Of a stretch of 64,000 nt of DNA, positions 33,682 through 44,700 are shown in pieces; the first letter of the stretch is position 1; every line of letters starts with the position of its first letter. The notes beneath the pieces are model-generated. The model was given only the letters and a program-made list of their open reading frames with translations. It ran no database searches and was not told where the DNA came from. This DNA is from Hirsutella rhossiliensis. Its lineage: Eukaryota > Ascomycota > Sordariomycetes > Hypocreales > Ophiocordycipitaceae. The stretch lies in contig NW_025408671.1 in the NCBI RefSeq assembly GCF_020360975.1, forward strand, positions 5,642,001 to 5,706,000, read 5' to 3'. The position numbers and the translations under genes were made by a program.

Positions 33682-35049
33682 CTAAACAAGGTCCGGAGAA
33701 CCAAATTTTTCCAAGTACGCCTCCACGTCCTCGAAGACGGCCATCGTGTCGTAACGTGCGGCCGTGTCTGCTCCCCCTGTTGTCAACCCTCGAAGTTCAT
33801 CAATCTTCTCCTTGATTTTCAACGCATAGTGGCGCGCGCATCCCCCGGCAGCCGTCAACGCCTGTTCGAGAGCGGGTCCTTCAAACAGGTCTGATTTCAC
33901 TGTCACAACTACCTGCACGATGTCGCTCAAGGGCAGATCGCAGAAGCCGCTATCGACGTAGCATCGCGGATGAGATTGGAACGCCTCACTCTTGACCGAT
34001 TCGCACGTCGCGCCTCTCCCTGAAATGGGCTCGACGAGAGCCCTTTCCAGACATAGCATGGTCCTCCAGATCCAGGCTTGGCCCTGAGGGCTGAAGCTAT
34101 CGAGGCGGGCCACGAAACGCCGGCAATTCTTGGCGCCGTAGCGCAGAGGATAACCGTCCTGACCGCATTGGAGGGTTTTCTCGGCGCAGCGTGTGTAAAA
34201 GTTGCACGAACGTGGTGGAGGGCTTTGGCACGTCGGCTGGCAGATGGCCCTGCCTGGGCTGGTCACGCACCCGGCGTGGTTCTTGTGCGGCTGGCCCCTC
34301 AATCCCACGCCGGGGACGGGATTGCGCTTGACGATGTGGATGGTGCCGCGGCTGATCGGGTGGGACGAGGGTAGGAGCTTGAGTGTCGCGGTGCTGGACG
34401 TTGCGATGGTGTCCGCGGAGCCAATCCTCTTGTCGGCCGTGCTCGCTGATAGCTCGATGGACATGGCGGGCAGGTTGGACATGTGAAAGGTCCCGGAATT
34501 GTCGGTAACACCGTGCTGTCTGATGCCAGGAAACGACTCGGCTGTCACGTTTGCGCCAGGCACAGGCTTGCCGTGCTCATCCACGACTTTGACTGGCATG
34601 CTAATGGAGCCAAAGAGAAGCGCGAAACTATGGACAAGCAAGCTTCCCTGGTCATCTTTGGCTGCGACAGTGATTGCTTTGAATCCAGGTCCCAAGCCGC
34701 TCACAACGATGCCGTCAGGAGTAACGACCGTATTCTTGAGCACAACACCCAGCCCAAGAGATGGAGCGGCGTCTGTGCCGGTGGCCATGAAGACGGCATG
34801 TGACTCGGTGTCGAGACTGTTGCACGACGGCCTGATGATGAAGGGTTCATTGGGCTTGTTGAAGCCGTCCTCGGCGACGCCGTCCAGGACAAACGTGGGC
34901 GTGCAAGAAAGCCGGTGGGGGCCAGTGACAGACGACGCAGTTTCTCCGATGACACTCGAGCGTTTCGTGTCAACTGCCGTCGGCAAGCCGGGGTTGAGGG
35001 CACCGAGGGCGTGGGAGACGGGGAGGAGGAGGATGCCGAAGCCGAACAT
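33682..35049 (-). CDS. Secreted protein: regulatory-like beta domain plus stanniocalcin-like Cys domain
   Basis: 455 aa from the ATG at 35049, which alone gives a signal peptide (MFGFGILLLPVSHALGA); the frame is open upstream. Dibasic KR about residue 30 may be a Kex2 site. Residues about 148-226 (ISMPVKVVDEHGKPVPGANVTAE...GVTDNSGTFHMSNLP) resemble a carboxypeptidase-regulatory/transthyretin-like beta sandwich. Residues about 282-370 hold a dense cysteine pattern: CNFYTRCAEKTLQCGQDGYP, YGAKNCRRF, the GQAWIWRTMLCLERALV helix and HPRCYVDSGFCDLP. This is the pattern of a widespread fungal secreted family that resembles animal stanniocalcins. The fusion of both parts in one protein is what I see; the stanniocalcin link is from memory of the family and needs a profile search. 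No intron. Confidence 0.75.
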   Translation of the reverse strand: MFGFGILLLPVSHALGALNPGLPTAVDTKRSSVIGETASSVTGPHRLSCTPTFVLDGVAEDGFNKPNEPFIIRPSCNSLDTESHAVFMATGTDAAPSLGLGVVLKNTVVTPDGIVVSGLGPGFKAITVAAKDDQGSLLVHSFALLFGSISMPVKVVDEHGKPVPGANVTAESFPGIRQHGVTDNSGTFHMSNLPAMSIELSASTADKRIGSADTIATSSTATLKLLPSSHPISRGTIHIVKRNPVPGVGLRGQPHKNHAGCVTSPGRAICQPTCQSPPPRSCNFYTRCAEKTLQCGQDGYPLRYGAKNCRRFVARLDSFSPQGQAWIWRTMLCLERALVEPISGRGATCESVKSEAFQSHPRCYVDSGFCDLPLSDIVQVVVTVKSDLFEGPALEQALTAAGGCARHYALKIKEKIDELRGLTTGGADTAARYDTMAVFEDVEAYLEKFGSPDLV

Positions 35050-35793
35050 TTTGGTCGCTTTCTCTTGACTGGGCAGACGCGTGTCAAAGCTGGTGGAAGC
35101 GTTTTGACAGACTTTGAAAAACTCACAGGTCAAGCGAGGTCGCACGCAGAATGTTAAGGGTGACACGAGCGATTGTAGGCTCGTTGAAGCAAGCCTTGTA
35201 TGCTGGACGAGACGCGCTTATTTGCCGGGCAATTTGTTCCTCGCTGGGGCTATTGGAATCTGACAGGGGGTGAAAGGCCAATCAGATAAAGACGATGGTC
35301 ATTCACATGGGAAATGTCTGATTCACTTTCCACAGGCACCCAGAGCGTACGATGGAGACAGGAGTATATTTCCCGTTGCTACACACCAAGAAACCGCTTC
35401 ATTCTCGGCGCGGGCCATTTTGCGTTTTCCACAGTTATGAAAACTGATCATGTAGTGCGAAGCGAGGAAGTCTAGAAATCAAACCTGAAACCTGCTCTCC
35501 CCGGGCAAGACGACCTCACGCGGAGTCCATGGCCGCGGGGAAAAGAGACCGGACAGTGCAAGTTTCCGGGTGAAGGGAGAAGGGACTTGGCTTCGATATG
35601 GACTGCCTCGGGTGGGAGAGCATGGCTTCCATTCACGAATTGGCGAGAATCACGGCACGTAATATCGACACACTCGAACACGTGATATGCTTTGAGATTT
35701 TAACGTCAACAACTATTTCCAATTTTGAATGACCTAAACCCAAGGCGAATCCTCGAAGAATCGTACAGGAACCCGAGCTGCCTCCGGGGCCAG
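35050..35793. other. Intergenic between two secreted-protein genes
   Basis: 744 bp: promoter of the 33682 gene and 3' end of the 35794 gene. No gene seen. Confidence 0.5.
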
Positions 35794-37440
35794 CTAGCAC
35801 GAATTGCCGGACGGCGGCGTGGCCTGAGGAGTGCCGGTGGCGGTCTGCGTGCCCCGTGGGGGCTGCGAGCCGGGCTGTCCGGCCGGGACGCCGGGGGGTG
35901 CTGGGACCTTGCCCTGGCCTTTGGCATCACCCTTGACACCGGGGCCGGCGTCTTGGCCACCGACACTGACGGGCCGGCCAGCGGCGGACTTCCCGGCCTT
36001 GTTGGTCTTGGCGGTGTCGGGCGTTTCTGCCCCTGGAGTTTCCGCTCCCGCGCTGGCGCCGGCGGTAACGCCAATGTTGACGACAAATATCATAGTCTGA
36101 GGCTGCTGGGCCCCGCTCTGCTGAACGGCCGACTCGACCTTTTCCAGGACCTGCTGGCTCGCACCGTCGGCCTGTTGAGTGCTGGGAGGGGCTGCCTCGG
36201 CCTGGACGACGCCGGGAAGAGTGACCTGCTTCCTTGCGCACTCGCCGCACTGGCTGATGTCGGGCAGCCCGCGCTTCTCTCCTTCCTCGCGGCTGCCGAG
36301 GGGCTTCTGCGGCGTCTCGGGAGAGTCGGCGATCGGGGCAGGTTTCCCGAACATGATGACGTACACGTAGCTGCCGTCCTGCTGCCGCTTCATGACGTGC
36401 TGACTCGGGGTGAAGACCATGACGAAGATAAAGGTCCTGTCTACGGGCGCCTTGGCCGTTGGGGACGTCGGCTGCGGTGAGGTCCCGTTTGTGACCCGGG
36501 TGCCGTTGATGCCAACAAGGCCGCTGGGGATCCTCGTGTCATTAGTGGTGTTGGTGCCCTTGGTGACGGTGTTGTTGGCCGCGTCAGTCTTGTTGGTGCT
36601 CGGGACAGCGCTCGGCACGGCCCGGATAAGAGTCGTCGGCACCGCCGAAGGCGCCGAGGACGCCGAGGACGGTGTTCCACCCTTGGGCGGCTTCTGCACC
36701 ATGGCCGGCGTAAAGGAGCCAAAGCCAGGACGTTGGCAACCAAAAGACGCAGAAGCAAACGCAGCGAACTGGGCTCGTACTTTGACCTGGCGCTTGACCG
36801 GCCCCTGGCCCTGCTCGCCGGCAACGTCCTGCTCCTCCAAGGCCTCACTGTCGCCGGCGCGCTGGGGCTTGGGGGGGTTGGGGTAATACTCCTCCAGCGG
36901 AACCGTCACGTTCTTGTTCTCCTGGAGGGGCTGGGGAAACTCGTTGCTCTGCAAGCGCAGCTCCTCATACAGCTCGGGCAGCGTCTTGGTGTCGTTGGAC
37001 TCGGTGAGCTTGGTAGCGGCCTCGCTGTAAACATTCTTCCAGAACTTGGCCTCGTCATCTGAAAAGATCTCGTTGCTCTTCTTGCACGCCAGGCAGCCAT
37101 CGCTGTCCGCGTTCAAGGTGCTATTCTTGCCGAGCACGCACTCCTTGTAAATGTCCATGTTCTGGTTTCCGGGGGGCAGCCTGGCGCCCTCGGTGCTGAT
37201 GAAGCCGGCCCGGCCTTCGCACTCAGTGAAGATGAGCTGTTCGGCGACGCAAGGGGGGATGACGCTTGTTTCGTCGCCCAGCTTATACGTGCCGCCGGGG
37301 TGGCATTTTTCGTTGGCCAGCTCCTGGAGGTCGGCGGGCAGTTGCTGGATCTCGTCGGCGGGCGCAGCCCCCTGGGCGGTTGCGCTGTGGAGGGCGGTGA
37401 GGACGCCGATAATGGCCAAGAGAGTGTTTTTGCTCAACAT
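35794..37440 (-). CDS. Large secreted low-complexity protein with dibasic sites
   Basis: 548 aa from the ATG at 37440, chosen because it gives the signal peptide MLSKNTLLAIIGVLTALHSATAQ. The N-terminal about 140 residues contain six cysteines (KCHPG, PPCVAE, TECEG, KECVL, GCLACKK). After them comes a long Pro/Thr/Ser/Gly-rich part with many N-glycosylation sequons (NKT, NNT, NTT, NDT, NGT). KR sites occur at about 217, 352 and 390. Between low-complexity linkers the same kind of alternating hydrophobic strand recurs: VKVRAQFAAFASASFG, FIFVMVF, YVYVIMFG, MIFVVNIG. Such a plan suits a processed or wall-associated secreted protein. I do not recognise a named family. It neighbours another secreted-protein gene on the same strand. 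Confidence 0.75.
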   Translation of the reverse strand: MLSKNTLLAIIGVLTALHSATAQGAAPADEIQQLPADLQELANEKCHPGGTYKLGDETSVIPPCVAEQLIFTECEGRAGFISTEGARLPPGNQNMDIYKECVLGKNSTLNADSDGCLACKKSNEIFSDDEAKFWKNVYSEAATKLTESNDTKTLPELYEELRLQSNEFPQPLQENKNVTVPLEEYYPNPPKPQRAGDSEALEEQDVAGEQGQGPVKRQVKVRAQFAAFASASFGCQRPGFGSFTPAMVQKPPKGGTPSSASSAPSAVPTTLIRAVPSAVPSTNKTDAANNTVTKGTNTTNDTRIPSGLVGINGTRVTNGTSPQPTSPTAKAPVDRTFIFVMVFTPSQHVMKRQQDGSYVYVIMFGKPAPIADSPETPQKPLGSREEGEKRGLPDISQCGECARKQVTLPGVVQAEAAPPSTQQADGASQQVLEKVESAVQQSGAQQPQTMIFVVNIGVTAGASAGAETPGAETPDTAKTNKAGKSAAGRPVSVGGQDAGPGVKGDAKGQGKVPAPPGVPAGQPGSQPPRGTQTATGTPQATPPSGNSC

Positions 37441-40400
37441 TTTGAGAGGGAAAGGGGTAATGGGTTGTGGCAAAAGATGAGTGGGGACTCTTCAGTGGTC
37501 TCTGACTTTGATTCTCCCGTGCCAAGCGGTGAAGGTCGAGGAGGTCCCAGTTCTCTCTTCAGTCTCGAACGGGGTATAAACAAAGGCTACGTGTGTTGAT
37601 ATAGAAACGAGTGGAAAAGGAAGGTGACCGCTGCCGAATAACCAGGCGAAAGCTGACGATGAAGGAAGGATGTCGTCAATGGTGGTGAGGCACGAGAAAT
37701 CAAAGCCAAGGGGATTGTGGCTGGCATTTATATACACTTCAATCCCGGTCTCTCTCGGACAACCCTGGCAGCGAAGAAGCACTCGGCGTCATCTTGCCCC
37801 GAGAGACTAATCCACACCGACTGTAGCAAGTTAGGGAGACATCCTGATAGTGGATCTTGGCCTCGAGAAGCACGGTTCATCTCCAGCGAATTCTTTAAGC
37901 ATGCGAATGTCAAACAAACCAATGACACTGCCACTCAAACGACCCAACGAATAAAACTGCCTCGTTCCACCCACTACGCCGGGCTCGCTTGACCTTGTTC
38001 TCTCTTGCGAAGGCCTCTGCATTGTCTTTCTCGCGAAAGTTTGTGGGTTCTCTAGCTTGATCTGTGACGAGAGGGGTGGGTCGGGCTCTATCTTGCCTTG
38101 ACTAAGAGACCAAATTAGATGACTGGATCGGAGCTTCGCGTTTCATTCAAGCTCGGACGAGAAGAGGGGCCTCCATTGCGCAATCAGCTTGGCAGACTTT
38201 GACCTGATTCAACCAGGCAGACCCTTGCATTCTTCCCCGCATGGTGACGCGAATCAACATCCCACGTCTGCAGCTTCATCCTGAAAGGTCCAGCCAGAGG
38301 CAAGGATGAGGCGAACGTTCAATGCCGGCCTGACAAAGAGCCGGCCAAAGCCAAAGCTCCTGGTTCCAGGTTAGGGGGATTGGATATTGTCGAAACGAAT
38401 CTCCTCTTCTTAGAATTTGAACGGAAAGTACGAAATAAGCTTGGCACAAAGATCGAGCGCCCGGTCTGAAAAAAAAGCGTCTGAAATTTAGACGCCGTTT
38501 CAGACTAGTTAAGCTTATTGACAAGGTGACATGGTGGTTACTGGGTATATGACACTGGCACATCAAAGCCTCCGGCTTGGCGTGCCGATCAAGTTATATG
38601 TAGTTATGTACCTTGATCCCGGCATTCCTGCCGTCTACTTAATCTGTAACAAGCCAAGAAGATGAGAAACCGCGACATTCAAAGTTCCCACTTGTACAGC
38701 CGCGCTCTTCGGTGACTTTGGCTGACACAGCCCACATCATCTGGCGTGTTAGTGTATCTTGCATGAACATCAAAGCCGCACATGGTGGGGAAGAAGCAGG
38801 AGGTTCGCAGCTCGACTGCACGTGTATCCGAGAAGAGAAAAGCTGTCGTTTGTGAGTTTGATTAAGGCTTCTCAAGTGGAGGCGACGACCGAAAGATTTT
38901 CCGATGCCCGGCATGGATGAGCCAAGGATTCCATCATGAGATAGGAGACGACGTCAGTTCTCTGAAACTGCTTATCGGTCTTGTTCCAGGGAGGGACTCT
39001 TTGCCTCTGGCATTGAAAGAGGTCAATTCGTGTCTGCATGCCACGTGCGTGCGTGCGAGCCTACTGCGTATGCCAGCGACGCCTCCGAGGTCCGACATCC
39101 ATGTCTGCCTTTCTTCTCGGGAGCCTCCCCCAGCTCCAGGTTGCAACGATTGCACGCAAAGACATGTTTTCGTTCAAAGTACAGAGAAGCACTTGGTCAG
39201 TACCTACATGGGCGATTCAAGAAGCACAGCCCTGTGCCTCTCTTGAAACTCGCAATGCCCATTAAAGTCGAGAGATATTCAAGGGTTCTGACCCCTGAAT
39301 ATCAAAGGCGGGGAACCGGTCAGCATTTACTTCTCCCCTGAGCAATTCGTATCGTGAAACATTTTGCTCAATCGAGCACTTCGTTATAGCAAAGACAGCA
39401 TCTCCGGATAAGGAATCACTGCCAGACAAGATGTGGCAGAGAAACTTTGTGTTTCCTCTTCCATGATCTTGGAGAGGCACACGTATTTTGCATACAAGTG
39501 CTAGCCGCTCCGGTTTGCTGGGAGTGAGCTGACTGCACAACACCAGACTGTCTCGCAGTGGGAGTATGCTTGAGCTTCCTGATATCCCCATGGAAACCGC
39601 GTTCAGCACGGGATTTTACCCGTCACTCCAGTACGGACTCGGTTCTTCGCAATAGCATTGTTCTGTTCAGTCGCGCAACCAGCTGTCGTTTCATGCTTTT
39701 TCTCTGCCCGAGAATCTTCTTTTCCTTTCCTTCTCTATAGGATCTTGATGCCTTGACTAGTGAGTGATGGTGGTTTCTACGGTGGTTTCTGTTGACTAAT
39801 TCAACGGATTGCGTTTAGCACGCCATATCGATTTACTGCCAACGCAGCTTGGCGAGCTTGGTAAGGGCGGGCCGGATGCGGGGAAGCGGCAACTGGAGAT
39901 GGTGATGGGCATCAGGACTCGCGTAACACAGGCGGCATAATGTATCGATAGATTGGTATTAGTCCTTGTATGTGGACTACGTAGTAAAGTGGTCTCTACT
40001 TGCCTACCAATATGATCGTCCACTCTATTAGGTCATCTCCCTTCACTCACGAAATACCACGTTCTGTTCATTTTCCCGTCTCCTCTCTTTCTGTCCCGCC
40101 GAGTTCCATTGCATGATGTCCCTCTCGTCTCCTTCAATACCCTTGTACTAATCTGCGTACGCTGTTCCATAGTTGACTGTCGGGAGGCACTGGTAGAATA
40201 AAGTCAACTGTAGTTTCCAAACCCTAATCACCTCTAGCCCAATGTATCATGCTGCATATATTCGAAACCACATGCTTCCTTCCGCTCCTGGAACAGAGGT
40301 CAAACCAAGGGGTCGAGTTGACATATATGAAAGTCGTGGGCGCAACTGATTCAAAATCGTCTAGATAATCCTTACTTATATCGAATTGAAGAAAGCACAT

Positions 40401-40483
40401 ATAGTGCTGCGTAGCGTTGATAAGTATAACGCTGCTCTATATCGTCAGCGAGATATATTATGGTATAAGCATGTACGCCTAGG
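37441..40483. other. Intergenic, 3 kb
   Basis: Normal composition, with a few short frames on both strands (for example 38639-38914, 39262-39609) that lack domains, signal peptides or splice signals. No RNA gene found by eye. It is the longest gene-free stretch of unRIPed DNA in the window. Confidence 0.45.
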
Positions 40484-41427
40484 TTAGTTGTGGTGATGTG
40501 AACGGTACCTATTGTCCAACTCGCCTAATGGATCAGCCAATCTGGCCACCAGGGCTTCGCAGGTCATCTGTGCAAAACATTCATCCGAGATAATTGGTTT
40601 GCCACTCTCGATATGCTGGAACCGTTTTTTTGTCTCTAAAATCGCAACACGATTTCTCCCAACGGCAAAGACGCCATCATATAACTTTTGCCGTAGACAG
40701 AGTCCCCCATCGTCAGTTGCTACTATCCTACGCGCCAGAACGGGGGTAAATGCAGCCAGTCTTGTCTTATTATCGCGGAATTCGACGACGATTGGCAGGG
40801 TCCTAGATTCTTGGGGTGATGTAAAGTAGAGGAGGTGACGAATAACACAGGAGGTAAATCGTAGCGTTTCATCTTCAGGGCTCACAAGAAGTGCGTGAGA
40901 GTCCATGTCGATGAAATTCATAGAAGAGGATGCCGAAGAGCTCTCGTGTAGAGGACTGCTGGAGCCGACTTGAATCATGCTGGAGTCGACATAGTTGTCT
41001 TGACGGGTGCTTCGACCGGCACGCTTTGGTCTCACCTTAGCATCATCGTCCTCTGCAAGGGCCTTGCTATCGGTGCTACGGCGGTCCCCCGGTCCCGAAA
41101 GCATTGACATTGCCGCCCACACTTGACCAAGAGACACGCCGTAACTGTGGACAAGCTGGTGCTCGCTTTGAGCTAAGTCGAGTGTTGTCGGACCGTCTAG
41201 GAACTTTTGGATCTCGGTCGAATACTGCGCGTCCATAGGCCGGCAAGATTGGGACAAAATAGGGAGAATGGTGCTTTGGGTATCTCGCCGTATAATGCGA
41301 CAGGCAAGGAGATGCTCGCGTCCCCACTGACTTGCAGGCATGTATTGTAGCTCTGAGAAGGTTTTCCCCCCTTCATCGGCAAATCGCGCTCTGAAGTAGG
41401 ATTCCGAGGTGACGGTACTAAACTAGG
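40484..41427 (-). pseudogene. PD-(D/E)XK-like orphan gene, cut by the 41428-47874 retrotransposon
   Basis: Main open part 40484-41341 (285 aa from ATG 41341). The frame stays open upstream to 41422 and resumes beyond the retrotransposon at 47875-47892, where a well-placed ATG (CACCATGGCC) lies. Taking one copy of the duplication, 47892..47875 plus 41422..40484 gives 957 nt, 318 codons plus stop, with no stop inside. The insertion therefore fell near codon 6. Near the C-terminus, DGVFAVGRNRVAILETKK has the D...(E)xK spacing of PD-(D/E)XK nucleases. The middle is acidic/serine-rich and disordered. The retroelement lies in the same orientation, so its 3' LTR could drive a product starting at 41341. 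The nuclease assignment is motif-level only. Confidence 0.7.
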
Positions 41428-41713
41428 TCTCAAGCAGTGGCTTGAGAGCACAGTGGAAGAAATAGGGGCACAGAAAGGTGAATTTAGTAATGCATGTCTT
41501 GGTCTATCTATTGGGACAAGGGAGGGGCTTATATAGGTACAGTGACCACATATAGCTAGCCAAAAGAGGGCATTAGGATATTCCTATACCTAAGTTAGGC
41601 CTATATAATGTCCTTAGGCTAGGGGAGTCATATTAGTTAGGCAGGCTTCCTTATATATAACTATTAGGTCTACTGGGCATGACTGTGGCTTCTTATGCCT
41701 ACTCTCCTTAACA
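41428..41713 (-). repeat. 3' LTR (left) of the 41428-47874 element
   Basis: 286 bp, the most RIP-mutated of the three copies of this LTR (the half next to the internal region shows many C-to-T/G-to-A changes against 47589-47874 and 8703-8988). Confidence 0.88.
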
Positions 41714-44700
41714 CACCCCCTTGCTACCCTAGCTTCTAGATAGTGGGGCAATAGGTAGAGGAGGGTTCGGTCTAATAAATATAAGGCTATTCCGATATTA
41801 AATTTAGCTATTTTGCTGTCTATTTAAGGAGGTTGTCTAAAAATAAGGGAGGCTCCTAATTATATTCTATAAAAAGGGAAGGTAAATATAGTAAAAGGTA
41901 AAAGCTAGGACCCGAAGGATAGGATATAAGGAGAACCCTCCTCCGTATATCCTATCTCCTTAGGCCCCTAAGTTCGTTAACCGCGCCCCCCCTAGGGCGT
42001 GGTTATATAACCTGCTCTTCCGCCCTAGGGGGAGTTAAACTTACGATTAATAGGGTTATATAACCTACTCTTACCGTTTAATTAGTAGTTATAAGTTATA
42101 TTTATAACCTTCCTTATAAGGAGGGGTATAGCGGGGCATCCCTTTAGGTAGCCTAGGTACTATAGTACCTTTGCTAGCGACGTTATTATTTAGGATAAAA
42201 GTAATCTTAATAGTAGGCTTTCTAATAATATATTCCTTATATTAATTAGTCTTAATTTAGTAAAGCTATCGCGATTATCGTAAGTTTAAGCGCTATAGTA
42301 TTATACTAATTAAGGGGTAGTCTAGTAATAGCTTTACTTCTTAGTAGTAAATAGGGCTAACTTCTACCCCCTAGATCTTTATAGTTTCTTAATTAAATTA
42401 AGATCTAACTACGCTATTAGAATCCCTTAATCTTAGTAGATATAGTAGTGCTCTTATTATCGGGATCTAGCGATTATTAAGTTCGCTATAGTAAGGAGAT
42501 ATTACGCCTTAATATAGTAGTTAGGTATATTATCTCTTAATATATCTTCTAGCTATATTACTAGTCCTAGTTACTTAATAAAGCTCTAATACTTTTAGTA
42601 TATAAGCGCCTTCGTTATACTATTAGCTAGGTTATCTACTAATACGATCTAGCTAACTTATATCCGATCTTACTATACCTCCTAACGAAGCTAGTATCTA
42701 TAAACGTTAATATACTTAAGGTTTATCTTAAGCTTCGCGCTTAATTTAGTTAGAAGCTTAATAGTCTAAAGGTTATTATACTAGAGCTCTATAGTCCCTT
42801 TAATATTAATACTAAGCTCCTTAATTAGTTAGCTAAATACTACTTATTTCTTAGCTATCTATAAGAGTGCTAATAATTTAGCTTCTATAGAGGATATTAT
42901 TATAGTAGCTTGCTTAGTAGCTTTCTAGTTAATTAGCCTACTAAGGAGTAGGAATACGTATCCTTATAAGGACTTCCTAGTCTCTAGGTTATTAGCGTAT
43001 AAGGAGTCGGATATATACATTAGCCGCCTTATTAGGTTTATCGCCGTAAAGTAAGTATAGTAGTTTCTCGTATAATAGAGGTAAGCTAGGCACTTACGTG
43101 CTTCGTGCTTATAGCGCGGCCTAGGGTTATAATTATATTAGGCTAGCTTTCCGGCTATAAATACGATATCTAGCCTAGTATAAATTGCTAGATAAATAAG
43201 CGACCTAATTAGAGAGATATATTCGTATATCTCTTCCTTTAAAGCTTACTTTTCGTAGGGGACGAGCTCTTTTATTATTAGCGGGATCTTAGGCTTATAA
43301 AGGATATTATTATTAAGGATATAATATTTCTTTATAGTCTTAGAGATATAGGAAGCTTACGAGAGCTATATCTTCTTAAGATCCCTATCCCTAATAATCT
43401 CGATGCTAAGGAACTAGCGTAGCTCTCCTATATACGTAACGGTGTATTTTTTTATAATAGCCTTATATAGCTCTTCCTAATCTTATTTTTGCCTTTTCGG
43501 ATATATTATAACGATATTATCTATAAAGATAAAGATAATAACGCCCTTATAGACTAGTATATAGGCGTTTTCTACTAGCTACTAGGCTCCTAGTTTAGTA
43601 AAGAAACTAGATATCTCTTTAAACTATAGCTTTAGAGAGATACGGAGCCTATATAGTGCTTTTAATAGCTTTAGGCATAGCCTAGGCATTAAGAATCCCG
43701 GTAGAGGCTAGTAATAGACTTCTTAGCATAGGATTACGTATAGAAATACTGTTTTTACGTTATATTATTCCGTCTTAAAGTCCTTAAGGTAGTAGAAGGC
43801 TATTAGTAGTCGAAATATTTATGCTCGTAGCGTAGCTATATATATATCCTCGTTACCTTCGGGTTATAGGTCTCTATAAACTATAATATATGCTTTAAAG
43901 CGTATAATATACCCTTATTTATCGGTCTTATATATAAAGACCTAACGTAAGGGGATTAGGAAGTAACCTTTCTATTTAATAATAGCTTTTAGGATAGTCT
44001 TCTACGTGCCCCTTACTAGGTTTTCCTCTATTTCGTGGTCTATAGCTTCCTTCTACTTATATGCGAATTCTAAAGCTATTACCGCGTTAAAGGAGGTAGG
44101 GGGAGGCGGTATATCTTTAACGTAAAGCTTATACTTACTTACCTTTACGATAATATTATTAATAAGGGATTTCTTAGGCCTACGAGCCTATTTTCCTTTA
44201 ATAACGTTGCTTAGGTTAATCCCTTATAACGTATCCTTTCGTCTACGTTATTCTTATATTTATAATATCCTTAAGCTAGCCCTATTAATCGCTAGGTTAA
44301 GGGTGCGGGGTTCGGACTAAGGGTTATCTTCTTAAACCTATACTATAATCGTTCCTTTACCCCCTAGGTTAAGAGGTATATTATTACGTTCGTCTTAAGG
44401 AGATAAGTCGATTAATATAGGTATCGTATCTTTAAGCTATCTCCTTAACGAGATAAAGGAGGGGTTACTAGCTATAGTATCTATTGCGGGCGTAGGAGGC
44501 ATAGAGCTTAGTAACTTTATATTAAATATAGTATTAAGTAGAAGGGGTAATATTAAAATCTCTATCCCTATGCCTATTATTTCCGGAGGGGAAAGATATA
44601 TATATCTATATAATCCCTATAAGGGCGTCTTTAATCCCTAATCTTCCGGAGTATATAGGGGCAATAGGTCCCGTAGGAGGGTAATTGCTTCTTCTAGCAT

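Noticed and set aside
35725..36480. 251-codon plus-strand frame rich in Gly, Leu and Arg
   Set aside because: Antisense shadow of the low-complexity part of the secreted protein at 35794-37440.
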